From contig NC_133653.1 of the NCBI RefSeq assembly GCF_009905375.1, positions 90,755,671 to 90,819,670 of the forward strand: DNA of 64,000 nucleotides. Reading direction: 5' to 3'. A program made the translations under genes and the position numbers. Every line of letters begins with the position of its first letter. Within the stretch, counting starts at the first letter, position 1. The notes below the pieces were generated by a model. It ran no database searches and had not been told where the DNA came from. It saw nothing but the letters and a program-made list of their open reading frames with translations. Below, piece by piece: positions 24,811-36,099 of the stretch. The stretch comes from Apium graveolens (lineage: Eukaryota > Streptophyta > Magnoliopsida > Apiales > Apiaceae).

Positions 24811-26010
24811 CAATTAGCTAACACGATTTGTGTGTGAGAGAAAAATCGACTTCTGAATTGACCTGAGGTAAATCTTGAATTCCCTCTCAATCAAAGACTT
24901 CATGAAAATGTTATTGCTATAATTTCTTTAAGGTCGGGATATAAGGTTGATACTCAAGTAGATGTTGACTCTCACGAAGAAGAAGATTCAGTTTCTTAAC
25001 CTAATTCTTCCATTTCTCCCTCAGTTCTTGATTCCTAGTCATTTGCTTCATCTCGCAAAATGCCTTCACTTAGTGAACCTTCATCTTCTAGCAAGACACC
25101 TTCAAAACCTATCTCTAATTTGTCTAGTGAAATAGTCTTTAAGCCAAAAGCTCTTTATCCTCAAAGAGTCGTTTCAAATAAACAATCGGCTTAATTAGAC
25201 CAAATTTTGGAAGTTTTAAACAAGTCAAGATAAACATTCCTCTTTTAGATTCCATTCAACAAATTCCCTCATACGCAAAATGTCTAAAAGATTTGTGTAC
25301 TCACAAGCGATCCACCCATATTCCTAAAAAGCCTTTTTGACCTCTCAAGTTAGTTCGATTCTCTCGAATCAAATTCCCGTGAAGAATAAGGACCCTGATT
25401 GTCCTATAATTTCTTATGTCATAGGCGATACCTTTGTGGATTTAGCCTTACTTTACTTAGGGGCTAGTGTTAATCTCCTTCCATTTACTATCTATCAAGC
25501 TCTAGGTTTAGGTGAGCTTAAAAAGATGAACATGACACTTCAATTAGCAGATCATTCTGTCAAAATGCCTAAGGGAATCGTTGAAGATGTTTTGTTCAAG
25601 GAGGGAGTCTTTTTCTTCCCAGTTGACTTTATTGTTCTCTTAACTCAACCCGTCATAAATTCTAAGAACCAAATTCCTATTATTTTAGGAGTACCTTTTC
25701 TTGTTACATCTAGTGCCTTAATCAATTGTAGGAATGGTTCTATGAAACTCACCTTTGTAAATATGACTATTGACCTTAACATTTTTAATGTAGGAAAAGA
25801 GCCCAATGAACTTTATGAACAACCAATAGGGTTAATATGGTCAACAAGTTTGTTGCATGGTCTAGCTTTGAGGATAGCGAAATTGAATCCCTTCTTAGGA
25901 AAGATGTCAAGGTCAACTATGAGTCTAATCGAGAGATTCATGAGTTATTTAATGACTTGACATCGGTAGAGTTGTTAAGGGAGTTAAACAATATATGTTC
26001 CTATTCGATA
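24811..26010 (+). pseudogene. gag tail and aspartic protease of the Athila-like element (right half)
   Basis: After the second CAATT, the gag tail resumes (AISLRSGYKV near 24925-24955), then a linker with several stops, then a 207-residue frame (25337-25960) with the Athila-type retropepsin: FVDLALLYLGASVNLLPF, in which the usual catalytic DxGAS reads LGAS, followed by LADHSVKMPKGIVEDVL and PIILGVPFL. The catalytic Asp is replaced, because the normal CDLGAS reads LYLGAS. RT and integrase are absent; the element is cut by Copia-2 near 26010. Confidence 0.85.
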
Positions 26011-26034
26011 AAATTGATGATATATGGACATAAA

Positions 26035-26160
26035 CTATCAGAAGTTCTTATCAGGACTTATATCAGCATTTACTGAAGAGTGACGTCACCAGTACTTATA
26101 TCAGTACTTGATGATCAACAGACGATGTCATCAGAATTTGTCACTTCAGTAGATATTCAA
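26035..26160 (+). repeat. ATCAGTACT-type motif array in the Copia-2 LTR
   Basis: Repeats such as ttatcaggacttatatcag, catttactgaag, cagtacttatatcagtactt and tgatgatcaac cluster upstream of the LTR TATA box. The idealised core ATCAGTACTGAT is a perfect 12-bp palindrome; individual copies are partial. Confidence 0.7.
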
Positions 26161-26281
26161 AGAGGAAAGGGAAAATAGGAATTCAAGGCGGTGAAAGACT
26201 TTATCTCAGAAGCAATCATACATGGATAGGTTTCCTTATTGTAATAGAATAGGATTCCTTATTTGATTCTGTTGTTGTGCT

Positions 26282-26290
26282 CTATATAAA
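26282..26290 (+). promoter_or_regulatory. TATA box in the Copia-2 LTR
   Basis: CTATATAAA lies about 120 bp after the motif cluster and about 220 bp before the LTR end, a typical position for an LTR promoter. Confidence 0.65.
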
Positions 26291-26512
26291 GCACATATTA
26301 GGTTCATGCTATATGCATTACGAACATTGTTATATCATTCACATAACCTAGCAGCTCTCAAGGATATTTGCTCATCCTTTTGAGAGAGTACGTTTTAATC
26401 AGTTTTTATCTATTAATATAAAAACTGTTGATTCTGTTAAATCTTTGTCTAATTGATTACATAAACTGTATTCACCCCCCCCCCCTCTACAGTTAATTAC
26501 GGACTTAACAAT

Positions 26513-26524
26513 TGGTATCAGAGC
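26513..26524 (+). other. Primer-binding site, Copia-2
   Basis: TGGTATCAGAGC begins 2 bases after the LTR end. Confidence 0.92.
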
Positions 26525-26571
26525 TTGCTATTGACATACAAATAGTTAAAGATCTAAAAATCAATTCTTCA

Positions 26572-28960
26572 ATGTTAGACAAAGAAGAAGAACCACATAA
26601 TCCACCACCACCCCTAGCAACATCACAGATTAGAAGCAATATAAGTAGCTATGAAGCAATCAAGGTGCCAATCCTGAAGATACAAGAATATCCAATCTGA
26701 AAAGTCAGGATGGCTATGTGTTTGGAAGCCACATATCCCGAATATCTAATCAGGATTTATGATGGTTCTCATAAACCAATAAAGGTAGCTATTTTCGTTG
26801 CAGGACAACCAAAAAAGATGGTTGACAAATAAAGGAAGGACTACACTCCTGAAGATCTTTCATCTATTATGAAAGATACAAAAGTCAGACACATCTTGCA
26901 CAACAGTCTTGATAGTGTTATTTCCAATTGGGTGATTGGATGTAAGACAACAAAAGAGATATGGGATGTTTTAGAAGTAAATTGTCAAGGCACAACTGCT
27001 ATCAAGAAGAACATGAGAACAGTACTTATTCAAGAATACGAGCACTTAGACTCAAGAAATAATGAGTCCTTAACTGATGTCTATGAAAGATTTCAGAAGC
27101 TTCTGAATGACTTGTCTCTTGTCGACAAGGAGTATGATTTGGAGGACTCAAACTTGAAGTTCCTACTTGCTCTCCCTGAAAAGTGGGACTTTAAAGTCAC
27201 ATCAATAAGGGATAACTATAAGCTTGATGACACACCTCTAGATGGGATCTATGGAGTACTGAAAACTCATGAACTAGAGATGAAGCAAAGAAGCAAGAGA
27301 AAGGATCCAAGTCTAGACCAGTTGCACTCAGAGTTGATGAGATGCCAAAGGAGAAAGCTAAGAGAAAAAGCTACTCCAAAGGAAAAGCTATGTTTATAAA
27401 GTCAGATACAGAATCATCAAACTCTGATGATGACTCGAATACTGATAATGAAAAAGATACTGATAGTGATCATGACAACAATGAAGATATGGAGCAACTG
27501 GCAGCTCTACTGGTTAAAAGCTTCAAGAAGATGGTCTACAAGAACTTCAAGAAAGGGAGAAGATTTTATATAAATGGTTTTAGTTCCTCAAACTCTGATA
27601 AGAGGAACAACTTAAGAAATACTGATTGAAAGGAATCAAGATCTGAAAAACTTGACAAATCAAAGGAAAGATGCTACAACTGTGATGGAATTGGACACTT
27701 TTCAGCTGAAATCAGAAAACCCAAAGCTGAGAAGAAACAAGCCTTGATCACAAAGAAGAAAAAGTAGGATGATTCAACAAAATCAGATAATGAGATCAAT
27801 TATGCTCTCATGGAAAATGCTGATACTGAAGTTGACAATGCTGAATTGAAGGTACCTCAGACTACTCTTGCTTTTGATACTGATGATATTTATGAATTAA
27901 GATTGTTTCTTAAGACTTTGCATGTTAGTTATAGGGATCAAACCTTAGAGAATATTAGAATCAAGAGTGAAAACTTTGAGTTAAAGAAAATGAATGATCA
28001 CCTAGAAACTGAGTTGCTTTCCATGCTAGAAATTCAAAAAGAAAGAGATAATGTTGTTTATGTTAAAGAAAAATTGTTAGAAAAGCATGCTTATCTAGAA
28101 AAGGATTTAGCTAAAGAAGGAGAAGTTATGAAACTTTGGACTAACTCAAGAAAAACAACTCAGGAGATTTTTGAGAATGGCTGTTGGGGATCAGGATTAG
28201 GATATGTTGATAGATCTAATTATGATAGGAAAATTGAAAAAGAAACCGAGAAAAATAAACCAGTACGTACTGATACTAAGGTCAAACGGAAGAAAGTTCA
28301 GTTGAAGATCATTAACTTTAATCCAAGTGATAATGCTGTTAAAGCAGTTAATGAGGTAGGTTCAACCTCAGCACCTAGATCAAACTTAATTACTAATAAG
28401 AGTGAACAAGTTCACACAAAGTCAGTAAATATTGGTTTAATGACTCGGAAACAGCTTAAGCAAAAGCTGAAGGATTTACATATGAAAGACAAGAAGAAAA
28501 TACCTAGGACAAATAGGAATAAAAAAATAGGTGTTAATAAGAATGATAATTATGTAAATCCTCTCAATGCACCTAGAAAGGTCTGTTTGAACTGTGGCAA
28601 AACTAATCATCTTGCTAATTCTTGCAGGAAGAATAAAGAGATAAATAATGTTCCTTCCAAATCAGAGTTTAGGAATAGAACAGTTAAATATAAACCACAG
28701 AGTCCTTGATTTCATTGTGGTAGTGTTTGGCACTCTATTTATACATATAAATAGTATCACAATTTGTATTATGATTATTATAAACTGAAACCCTCTTTAA
28801 ATAAAGCAAAATCTGTTTCTGCATGTGTATATACTGATAGTAAGGATGTTAACATCAACTCTGATAAAAAGTCTTATGCGGCATTTGTTAAAAAACTTAA
28901 AAAAAGCCAAAGGATCCAAGCAAGTCTGGGTCCTTAAAAACACTTACTAATTTCAAATAC
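26572..28960 (+). pseudogene. gag of Copia-2
   Basis: Reading starts at ATG 26572 (MLDKEEEP). It continues through a UBN2-like gag core at 26869-27399 (TTKEIWDVLEVNCQGT, LIQEYEHLDS, NLKFLLALPEKW). In-frame stops interrupt near 26698 and 26829, and the frame shifts near 27340. Three zinc knuckles can be placed. The first (near 27670) is CYNCDGIGHFSAE with its last Cys lost. The second (28578-28625) is an intact CLNCGKTNHLANSC. The third (near 28707) has its first Cys turned into TGA and its last Cys into Tyr. Acidic and coiled-coil-like linkers between them hold ACTGATA motifs (27435-27470, 27818, 28270). Confidence 0.85.
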
Positions 28961-28963
28961 TGA

Positions 28964-29030
28964 TTGCAGGGTAATAGGAGGAATACTCTAGTCTTGGATA
29001 ATGGATGCTCTAGACACATGACTGGTGTAA
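28964..29030 (+). pseudogene. Protease remnant of Copia-2
   Basis: The retropepsin active-site segment is visible as LDNGCSRHMTG, where relatives carry DSG: the Ser is Asn. Only about 20 residues remain before the sequence passes to a pre-integrase region, so the body of the protease is missing. Confidence 0.75.
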
Positions 29031-29099
29031 GACACAGTAGTTTATATGAAGCCAGGGTCTCCATAAATTCTGATGAATCAGAAGTTTGCCTACTTAGTA

Positions 29100-30355
29100 G
29101 AGCATCTATGGAAGACAGATGGAACTGGCATAAAAGACTTTCTCACCTCAATTTTAACAATATCAATGAACTTTTCAGGAAAGATCTTGTGAGAGGATTT
29201 CCCAGTGCAGTGTTTACTCCTGATGGCTTATGTGACTCATGCCAGAAAGCCAAGACAAGGAAAACATCTTTCAAGAGTAAAACTGAATCCTCCATTCTTG
29301 AACCATATCATCCACGTCATATTGATCTCTTTCGTCTAGTAAATGTTATGTCAATTTCCAAGAAGAGGTATGCACTCGTAATTATTGATGAATATACAAG
29401 ATACACATGGGTGTATTTTCTACACACCAAGGATGAATCCCCATCCATTCTTCTGGATCATGTAAGAGAGCTGGAAAAAGGATCAAAATACAAAGTGAAG
29501 ATCATCATAAGTGATAATGGAATTGAATTCAAGAATAGCTCTATGGAAGAGTTCTACAAAATCAAAGGGATAAAATAAGAGTTTTCTACTCCTGGAACAC
29601 AACTAAATGGAGTTGTTGAAAGAAAGAATAGAACTCTCATAGAAGCTTCAAGAACCATGCTGGAGGAAGCAAGATTTCCTACTTACTTCTGGGCTGAGGC
29701 TGTGTAAACTACTTGCTTTACATAAAATACAGCATTGATCAACAGGCATGGAAAAACACCATTTGAGATGGTAAAGGGAAAGAAGCTAAATTTGAAGTAC
29801 TTTCACATTTTTGGTTGTAAGTGTTTTGTTCTCAAAACCCATCCGGAGCAGCTTACCAAGTTTGATCTAAAAGATGACGAAGGCATTTTTGTGGGATATT
29901 CATTGTCTACAAAAGTCTTCAGAGTTTATAATTTGAGAACAAGAACAGTCATGGAATCCATACATGTATCTTTTGATGACAAGAAGATAACAGGTTTAGA
30001 AGATGCAGATGACCATGACAAATTGAGATTTGAATATGAAGTACCATATGCTAAACATTTAAATCCTAATCCTGAGACAGTAAGTTCTGATATCATTCAA
30101 AGTTCTGGTAATCCACATGACAGTGGAAATTCTTCTAACATTGAAGCGTATGTTGAGGGGGAGCAACATGATTCAAATTTAGAGACTTCTACAAGTGATT
30201 CAACTCAAGAGACATCAGTACAGAGATACTCAGACTCGCATTCCTCAAACTCTTATGAGTTAAATACTGATAACAATGGGAACACTGATTCAGGGGGAGC
30301 ATCAGGACATGATAGAGGTACTAGTCAAAGAAATAACAGAGAGTTCATTGATTAA
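29100..30355 (+). pseudogene. Pre-integrase and integrase of Copia-2
   Basis: The frame starts with WNWHKRLSHLNFNNINEL and a CDSCQKAK pair. The integrase triad is locatable: Asp in RHIDLF, Asp in SDNGIEF (near 29512) and Glu in VVERKN (near 29615). Stops occur near 29576, 29704 and 29725. The C-terminal part (29735-30355) keeps FGCKCFVL and DEGIFVGY, then a long Ser/Asp/Asn-rich linker containing ACTGATA-type motifs (30085-30290). Confidence 0.85.
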
Positions 30356-32050
30356 GATGGAGGGTCTTCTTCAAGGAGATAACTTCCATTTGCAAGAAAA
30401 TGGTCTAAGTCACACACACCTGACTTGATCACTGGAAATCCTGCTAGTGGTGTAAGAACCAGAAAAGCCACTCAAAATGAATGTCTCTTCCATTCTTTTC
30501 TATCTCAAACTGAACCCAAGAAGATGGAAGAAGCTCTTCAAGATGCTGACTGGGTCACAACAATATAAGAGGAGCTTAATGAATTTGAAAGGAAGAAAGT
30601 CTGGACTTTTATGCCAAGACAAAAGAACAGATCTGTAGTTGGCACAAAGTGGATGTTCAGAAATAAAACTGACAGTGAGGGCAATGTTACAAGAAACAAA
30701 GCAAGACTGGTTGCAAAGGGCTATTCACAGTAAGAAGGCATTGATTATGATGAGACTTTTGCTCCAGTTGCAAGGATTGAGGCAATAAGAATTTTTCTAG
30801 CCTATGTTGCTAACAAGAAGTTTAAAGTGTTCCAAATGGATGTAAAAAGTGCATTTTTAAATAGAGAACTTGAAGAAGTTTATATTGAACAGCCTCTAGG
30901 GTTCATTGATCCCAAGTATCCAGATCATGTTTATTTACTGGATTAAGAACTCTATGGATTAAAGCAAGCTCCAAGGGCCTGGTATAAAACACTTGCTCTA
31001 TTTCTGTTAGAAAGTGGTTTTACAAGAGCTACCATTGACAAAACCCTCTTTTATAAATACTATGATAAGGACTTGTTACTAGTACAAATATATTTGATGA
31101 TATCATTTTTGGATCTATTAATGATAAACTTTGTGAGAGATTTGCAAAGCTAATGCAGTCTAGATATCAAATGAGTATGATGGGAGAATTGAGTTATTTT
31201 CTGGGGTTACAAGGTAAATAGACCGATGAAGGGATCTTCATAAATCAATCCAAATACACTAGGAAGTTAGTCAAAAGATTTGGAATGCACAACTGCTCAA
31301 CTGCATCAACTCCCATGGCCACTGTAATCAATTTGGATTTAAATATTGGTTCTTCAATAAATATAACTAACTATAGAGGTATGATTGGCTTACTCCTATA
31401 TTTGACTTCTAGTAGACCTGATATCATGTATGCTACCTATCTCTGTGCAAGGTTCCAAACTAATCCAAGAGAACCTCATCTATTAGCTGTGAAAAGAATT
31501 TTTAAGTATCTCAAAGGCACCATGAATCTGAGATTAAGGTATCCTAGAGATTCAGATTTTGAGCTAATGGGATATTCAGATGCTGATTTTGTAGGATGCA
31601 AAATAGACAGGAATAGCACTTCTGGAAGCTGCCAATTTCTTGATGGTAGATTGGTTTCTTCGTATAGCAAGAAACAAAAGTTAATTTCTACATCAACTGC
31701 AGAAGAAGAATATATTGTAGCAAGAAGCTGTTGTGCTCAGATTCTATGGATGAAGAATCAATTACTGGATTATGGGTTAGACTATTCTGCTATTCCTATA
31801 TATTATGATAATCAAAGTGCTATTGCAATGACAGGAAATCCAGTGCAGCATTCAATGACTAAACACATCAGCATTAGGTGCCATTTCATTAAGCAAACAT
31901 GTGGAAGCAGGTACAATGGCATTGGTCTTTGTTCCAACAGATCAGCAATTGGCAGATATACTCACCAAGCCTCTCTGTGAAGATACTTTCACAAGATTGG
32001 TGAATGAATTGGGAATGATATCAGGACATTTCTTAAACTCCGATAATTAA
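30356..32050 (+). pseudogene. Reverse transcriptase-RNase H of Copia-2
   Basis: The RT core is readable across several frames: a GTKWMFRNKTD stretch, ARLVAKGYS, and [11 protein letters not shown] missing base near 31093 breaks the catalytic YVDD box. A 231-residue frame (31285-31980) gives the RT end and RNase H, with YSDADF, STAEEEYI and YDNQSAIAM. A further frameshift near 31900 precedes the usual TKPL end. Premature stops and shifts make it inactive. Confidence 0.88.
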
Positions 32051-32600
32051 GAAATAACTGCTGATATTTGAAGCATGGTATCTTATTATGTGTCAGTACT
32101 TGTTAGATACTGATTATTGTGCTAAATGTTGATACCATGATAATATGAAATTAACTTCTATGATCTTTAGCTGATAGCTGCATGTTGAACTACTGATTAT
32201 GTGTATATGCTCTGATATTAGTTAAACTTGCTTTTACTAATAGAACTTGACAGTAGTTGTAAATTCTGATATTGGTCAAACCAGTGTTGATTGATAAATC
32301 CTGATAGTCATAATAAAAATATTGATAATGGTCAAACCATGATTGACTATTATATTTCATTGATTATTTTGAATTTATTTGAAATAAATGGTTACTCAGT
32401 ATTTTTAATTAACAGTGAGTTAGTGGAATATCTTATAATTGCTTGCTGTAAGTATCTATAAACACTTGAGTACTTACATTGGGAATAGGAATCTGAAGAG
32501 AGAGATTAGTTTTTTTAACCTAGATACGCGTAATCGTGTATATGTATTATGTTTAACTATTACATGGTTAATCAAAGAGTCTTCTCAGTTTCTATCTCCC
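32040..32600 (+). repeat. Post-pol spacer of Copia-2 with CTGATA-type motif array
   Basis: About nine copies of CTGATA/TACTGAT-type words (for example near 32064, 32093, 32110, 32170, 32196, 32210, 32266 and 32300) lie between the end of RNase H and the TATA box at 32604. No ORF is visible. The words match those in the 5' LTR of the same element. Confidence 0.7.
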
Positions 32601-32603
32601 CTG

Positions 32604-32612
32604 CTATAAATA
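32604..32612 (+). promoter_or_regulatory. Internal TATA box upstream of the extra ORF, Copia-2
   Basis: CTATAAATA is followed by a C/A/T-rich leader of about 97 bases and then ATG at 32710. The same nonamer occurs upstream of the Copia-3 extra ORF (36582-36590). Confidence 0.6.
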
Positions 32613-32709
32613 CATAACCTCCACTTCCAAAAATTCTCACTGTCTCTTCATACACAACTCCTTATCTTCTCAAATCTTTTGTCCAAAATTTCACAAACAC
32701 TCATAAAAA

Positions 32710-33090
32710 ATGGCTCAACCCCAATTCTACAAACGCAACGGTAAATGCTACATGCCAATCTTCAATCCAAGTGATGAGAAGATGTAATTCGATCTATATG
32801 GACTTCTGGTTCATATTGGAGGTGGAATCTATCAACCAACTGAAGTTCCAGACTCAGTCTTTGATCGTCTCTCTTGGGATGATCAGTTGTAAATGGATTT
32901 CTTTACCGGAAAAATTCTTATTAAAGAAGAACTACGTGCTAAATTGGCGGAATGTTTCCGCCAGGTAGCTCTTGAGCTGCAAGAAAATATCATTTCTCTT
33001 GCAGGGACAATGAGTATGATTTATCATCTCAGAGCGATGAGGGAAGAGCAGGCTGCAAAGAGGCAAAAGAAGTCTGAGTACTTAGATTAA
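32710..33090 (+). pseudogene. Small extra ORF downstream of Copia-2 pol (function unknown)
   Basis: From ATG 32710 (MAQPQFYKRNGKCYM) one frame continues for 126 codons to TAA at 33088-33090, interrupted only by TAA at 32785-32787 and 32890-32892. The predicted product is soluble. Its C-terminal half (KEELRAKLAECFRQVALELQ then RAMREEQAAKRQKK) looks helical and charged. I do not recognise the family. The start context aaaaaaATGG and an upstream TATA box suggest it was once expressed separately from gag-pol. Confidence 0.6.
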
Positions 33091-33505
33091 GTTGGGTTTT
33101 TATGTTTAGTAATCTAAATCTTGTACTCTACTTCTTAAATATTAATGAAAATATCTTTTGCTTTCTTTTATTCCTTAAGTGAATAAATGTTTACTGTCTT
33201 GTTTGTGCTTGAATGATTATGACTGTTAATATTCCAATTAGTAGTGCATTCTTAATTTTAGAAATTTTTCGTTAGTTCATGTGAGAAACTAATCTCTGTT
33301 TGAGTTCATATGATCACTAAAGTACAGATTGAGCATATTACAAGAAGAAACTGGTTTCACAGAAGAAATTATGAAAGATTTAATTCCGATCTTATTAGAA
33401 TTATAATCTTTGAGTGTTATGTTCTATCAAAATTCTTTGAAACTTTCTTTTTCTTACCAAGAAAGTTGTCCACACTCAATCTCAACATCATAAATCTTAT
33501 ATCTT

Positions 33506-35065
33506 AAATTTCTTCTTACAATTGAAACACTTGAATCCATTTCTCAAATATTTCCAAAATTAAGTGACATAGTTCTTGAACTTATGCTCACCACTCAGAA
33601 ACAACATTAAGTTGGTTAGAGACTACATGCTGAGGTAGATCTTAACGATACTAACAGAGACACAGGGGTTTCATCAGTTTTTACTGAAGACCCTGTGAAA
33701 GCTTTCAATAAACACATTCAAGTGTTAGTTTTTTGCAAGAAGAACAAGATTTAAGGTCATGGTACATGACAGTAACCTGATAAAATCATCTCCAAATCAA
33801 TTGGAGGGTCCCATAATTACTGAACAACAACTGTCATAACCACAGTGTTAACTGTGGTTTCAATTGTGACTTCAGATTCACAAGGTATAAATACTATTAT
33901 TACTTTATCAGCATTTATTCTAAATACTGATTTGGTATTTTCAACATTTATTTTTCATGTTATAAATCTTATTTGTATGATTATTTCTAGACCTTATTTA
34001 AGGAACACCTCTAGTTGTATGACCACAGACCACCCTTCTTTAGCCACCTCTTATTTATGTAGGACAAATTACCTGAGCTTTTCTGTGAGTTGTGTGAAAA
34101 GATTGAGAGAAAAATAGAATTAAAGAGAGGCAAGATCCTTCCTGGAAAAAGAAGAGGAAGATGAGAAATAGGATTTAGTAATCCTTGTGAGAAAACTTTG
34201 ACTATTGAAAGTCATGAGATGTGTGGTGTGAGGAGTTGTGAGACTAATTTAAAAGAATAAAGAGATTATGTATTACTTGTTATATTTTTGCAGGTGCACA
34301 GAGTACTAAAGAAATAAATACTGAACCACAGTATGTTTATCCTCGAATAAACTCTGATGTACCAAGTGCTGTTAATCTCCCTGCAGGTCTAAGTACTAAT
34401 ACTTTCTTGCAGTCCATTCACTCTACTATTCCACCACATGAAACAATACATGTTTTTACTGAAAAATAGTCCATTTACTCTACTATTTCACCACCTGAAA
34501 TAATCCTTGTTGTTGCTGAAGATGTAGTAGCACAACAGTCCATTCATAAGTTTAATCCATTTCAGGGTCACCACAGCAATCTACAGGAACTGAGATTCTG
34601 GAAGTAAATTTAGAAGCTCCAGTTCATTTATCTACAATACTTGAAGATGTGGAGTTTACTGCTGCTGGTATTGAAGCTTCTAAAGCTGCTAGATCATATA
34701 CTGCACCAATTTTTGATTTTATCTTAAATGTTGAAGCTGGTGATGAAGTTAGCAGATAGTGCAAAATCCAGTTGCAACGGAAGGATGTAATGATGCTGAA
34801 GAAGCTAATATTTCTAATGTTCTTATAGATCCTGAGGATGATCTTTTCTTCCCTGAAGATATGCCTATACATATGAGATAATAGAAATTGAAAGAGTTAG
34901 ATTCCAAGAAAATGCCGGATTACTTTGATGCTATCTGGAATGCTAAATGGAAAGATGACACATATCTTATTTCCAGAACAAATGTTGTTGAGCATCTAGA
35001 AAAAACTGAACGGAAAATTCAAAATCATGATATGCTGACTCATCGGAAAGCATATACTCTGGTTG
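33506..35065 (+). pseudogene. Second extra-ORF remnant of Copia-2 or a relative
   Basis: 33506-33880 is clearly related to 38110-38690 in the Copia-3 extra ORF (shared order of matching segments, with about 200 bp missing here). After a possible intron (33885-34293) a broken frame continues (STKEINTEPQ, later KKMPDYFDAIWNAKW and SRTNVVEHLEKTERK at 34888-35060). Many stops occur. The protein family is unknown. 33091-33505 shows no recognisable content. Confidence 0.55.
33885..34293 (+). other. Candidate GT-AG intron in the Copia-2 extra ORF
   Basis: Sequence reads caag/GTATAAATAC at the left and TATATTTTTGCAG/gtgc at the right, both good plant splice-site matches. The interval is AT-rich. The related Copia-3 ORF passes straight from the left-flank match to an ACTGAACC-containing segment, matched here just after 34293, without this 409-bp block. 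The case is structural only; no transcript evidence. Confidence 0.4.
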
Positions 35066-35069
35066 TTAG

Positions 35070-35849
35070 ATGCTTATATACAACTCAATATTGAAGAAAT
35101 TTGGTATGGTTGATTGTTCACCTGCACTAACACCTATGTCTACAGCTACAAAGTTGGATGAAGATAAGAAAGGAAAAATTGTAGACATTTCAGGTTATAG
35201 AGGAATGATTGAATCTTTGTTATATTTGACTGCTAGTAGACCAGACATTATGTTTGCAACATGTCTGTGTGCAAGATTTCAAGCCAATCCAAAAGAATCA
35301 CATTTGATGGCTTTGAATAGAATTTTCAGATACTTAAAGGGGACTCTAAACTTGGGATTATGGTATCCTAAGGGAATAGGATTTGAAGCTGTTGGATACA
35401 CAGATGCAGATTTTGCTAGATGCAGGGTTGACAGGAAGAGTACTAGTGGAAGCTGTCAATTTCTTGGACAAAGACTCGTATTGGTATAGCAAGAAACAAT
35501 AGTCTATATCAACTTCCACAGATGAGGCTGAATATAAAGCTGCTGGAAGTTGTTGTGCTCAAATGCTTTGGATTAGAAATCAGCTAATGGATTATGGTCT
35601 AGTATTACACAAAATTCCAATTATGTGTGACAATACTAGTGCTATATTTATTATGGGTAATCCAGTTAATCATTCTAGAACAAAGCACATTGGTACTATT
35701 TTATTAGAGAACATGCTGTAAATGGTACCATTGAGCTCATTTTTGTTCCAATAGAAAAATAGTTAACTGACATTTTTACTAAACCTTTGGATGAAGCAAC
35801 TTTCACTTGACTTGTAGGTGAAATTGGAATGCTAAATACTTCATCCTAA
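35070..35849 (+). pseudogene. RT C-terminus and RNase H of Copia-3
   Basis: A 139-residue frame (35070-35489) starts in the RT thumb region (LKKFGMVDCSPALTPM) and continues with [25 protein letters not shown] and RNase H YTDADF. After a frame change at about 35488, RNase H continues with TDEAEYKAAGSCC, CDNTSAIF, and an end of the FTKPLDEATFT type with two stops (near 35761 and 35808). Confidence 0.88.
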
Positions 35850-36099
35850 AGAAAAGAACTCAGCTAATATGTTGTAGCAGATTGATTTCTAATAAATCAA
35901 AATTTATTTGATTTAATTGAAAATTAACTGGAATATGAGTTATAAATATTTCAGAAATCTCTTTATATTTATTTTTCAAAATTCAAAATTTAGCTTGGAA
36001 TTTTTCAATTCTAAGAAAACTGTCTAAATGTTAATTTACATTTTCAATATGTGAAATTAGCATAAGAAAGATTCAAAAGAACAAAAGTATATAGAAAAT

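Larger units (their letters stand above)
26010..26510 (+). repeat. 5' LTR of Copia-2 (about 0.5 kb, left edge uncertain)
   Basis: The right edge (ggacttaaca, 26501-26510) is fixed by the primer site. The left edge is estimated because no second LTR is seen. It contains a cluster of ATCAGTACT-type motifs (26035-26160), a TATA box (26282-26290) and a run of 11 C at 26475-26485. Confidence 0.65.
26010..35065 (+). mobile_element. Copia-2: Ty1/Copia element with extra downstream ORFs, 3' LTR lost
   Basis: On the plus strand: LTR, Met-type primer site, gag, protease remnant, integrase, RT, RNase H, a motif-rich spacer, a TATA box, a small extra ORF, and further extra-ORF sequence to about 35065 where it abuts Copia-3 pol without any LTR. 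The gag/knuckle layout and C-rich tract before the LTR end resemble Copia-1 and Copia-3. It has many stops. The assignment of 33100-35065 to this element rather than to another relative is an inference based on its TACTGA motif content. Confidence 0.8.
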
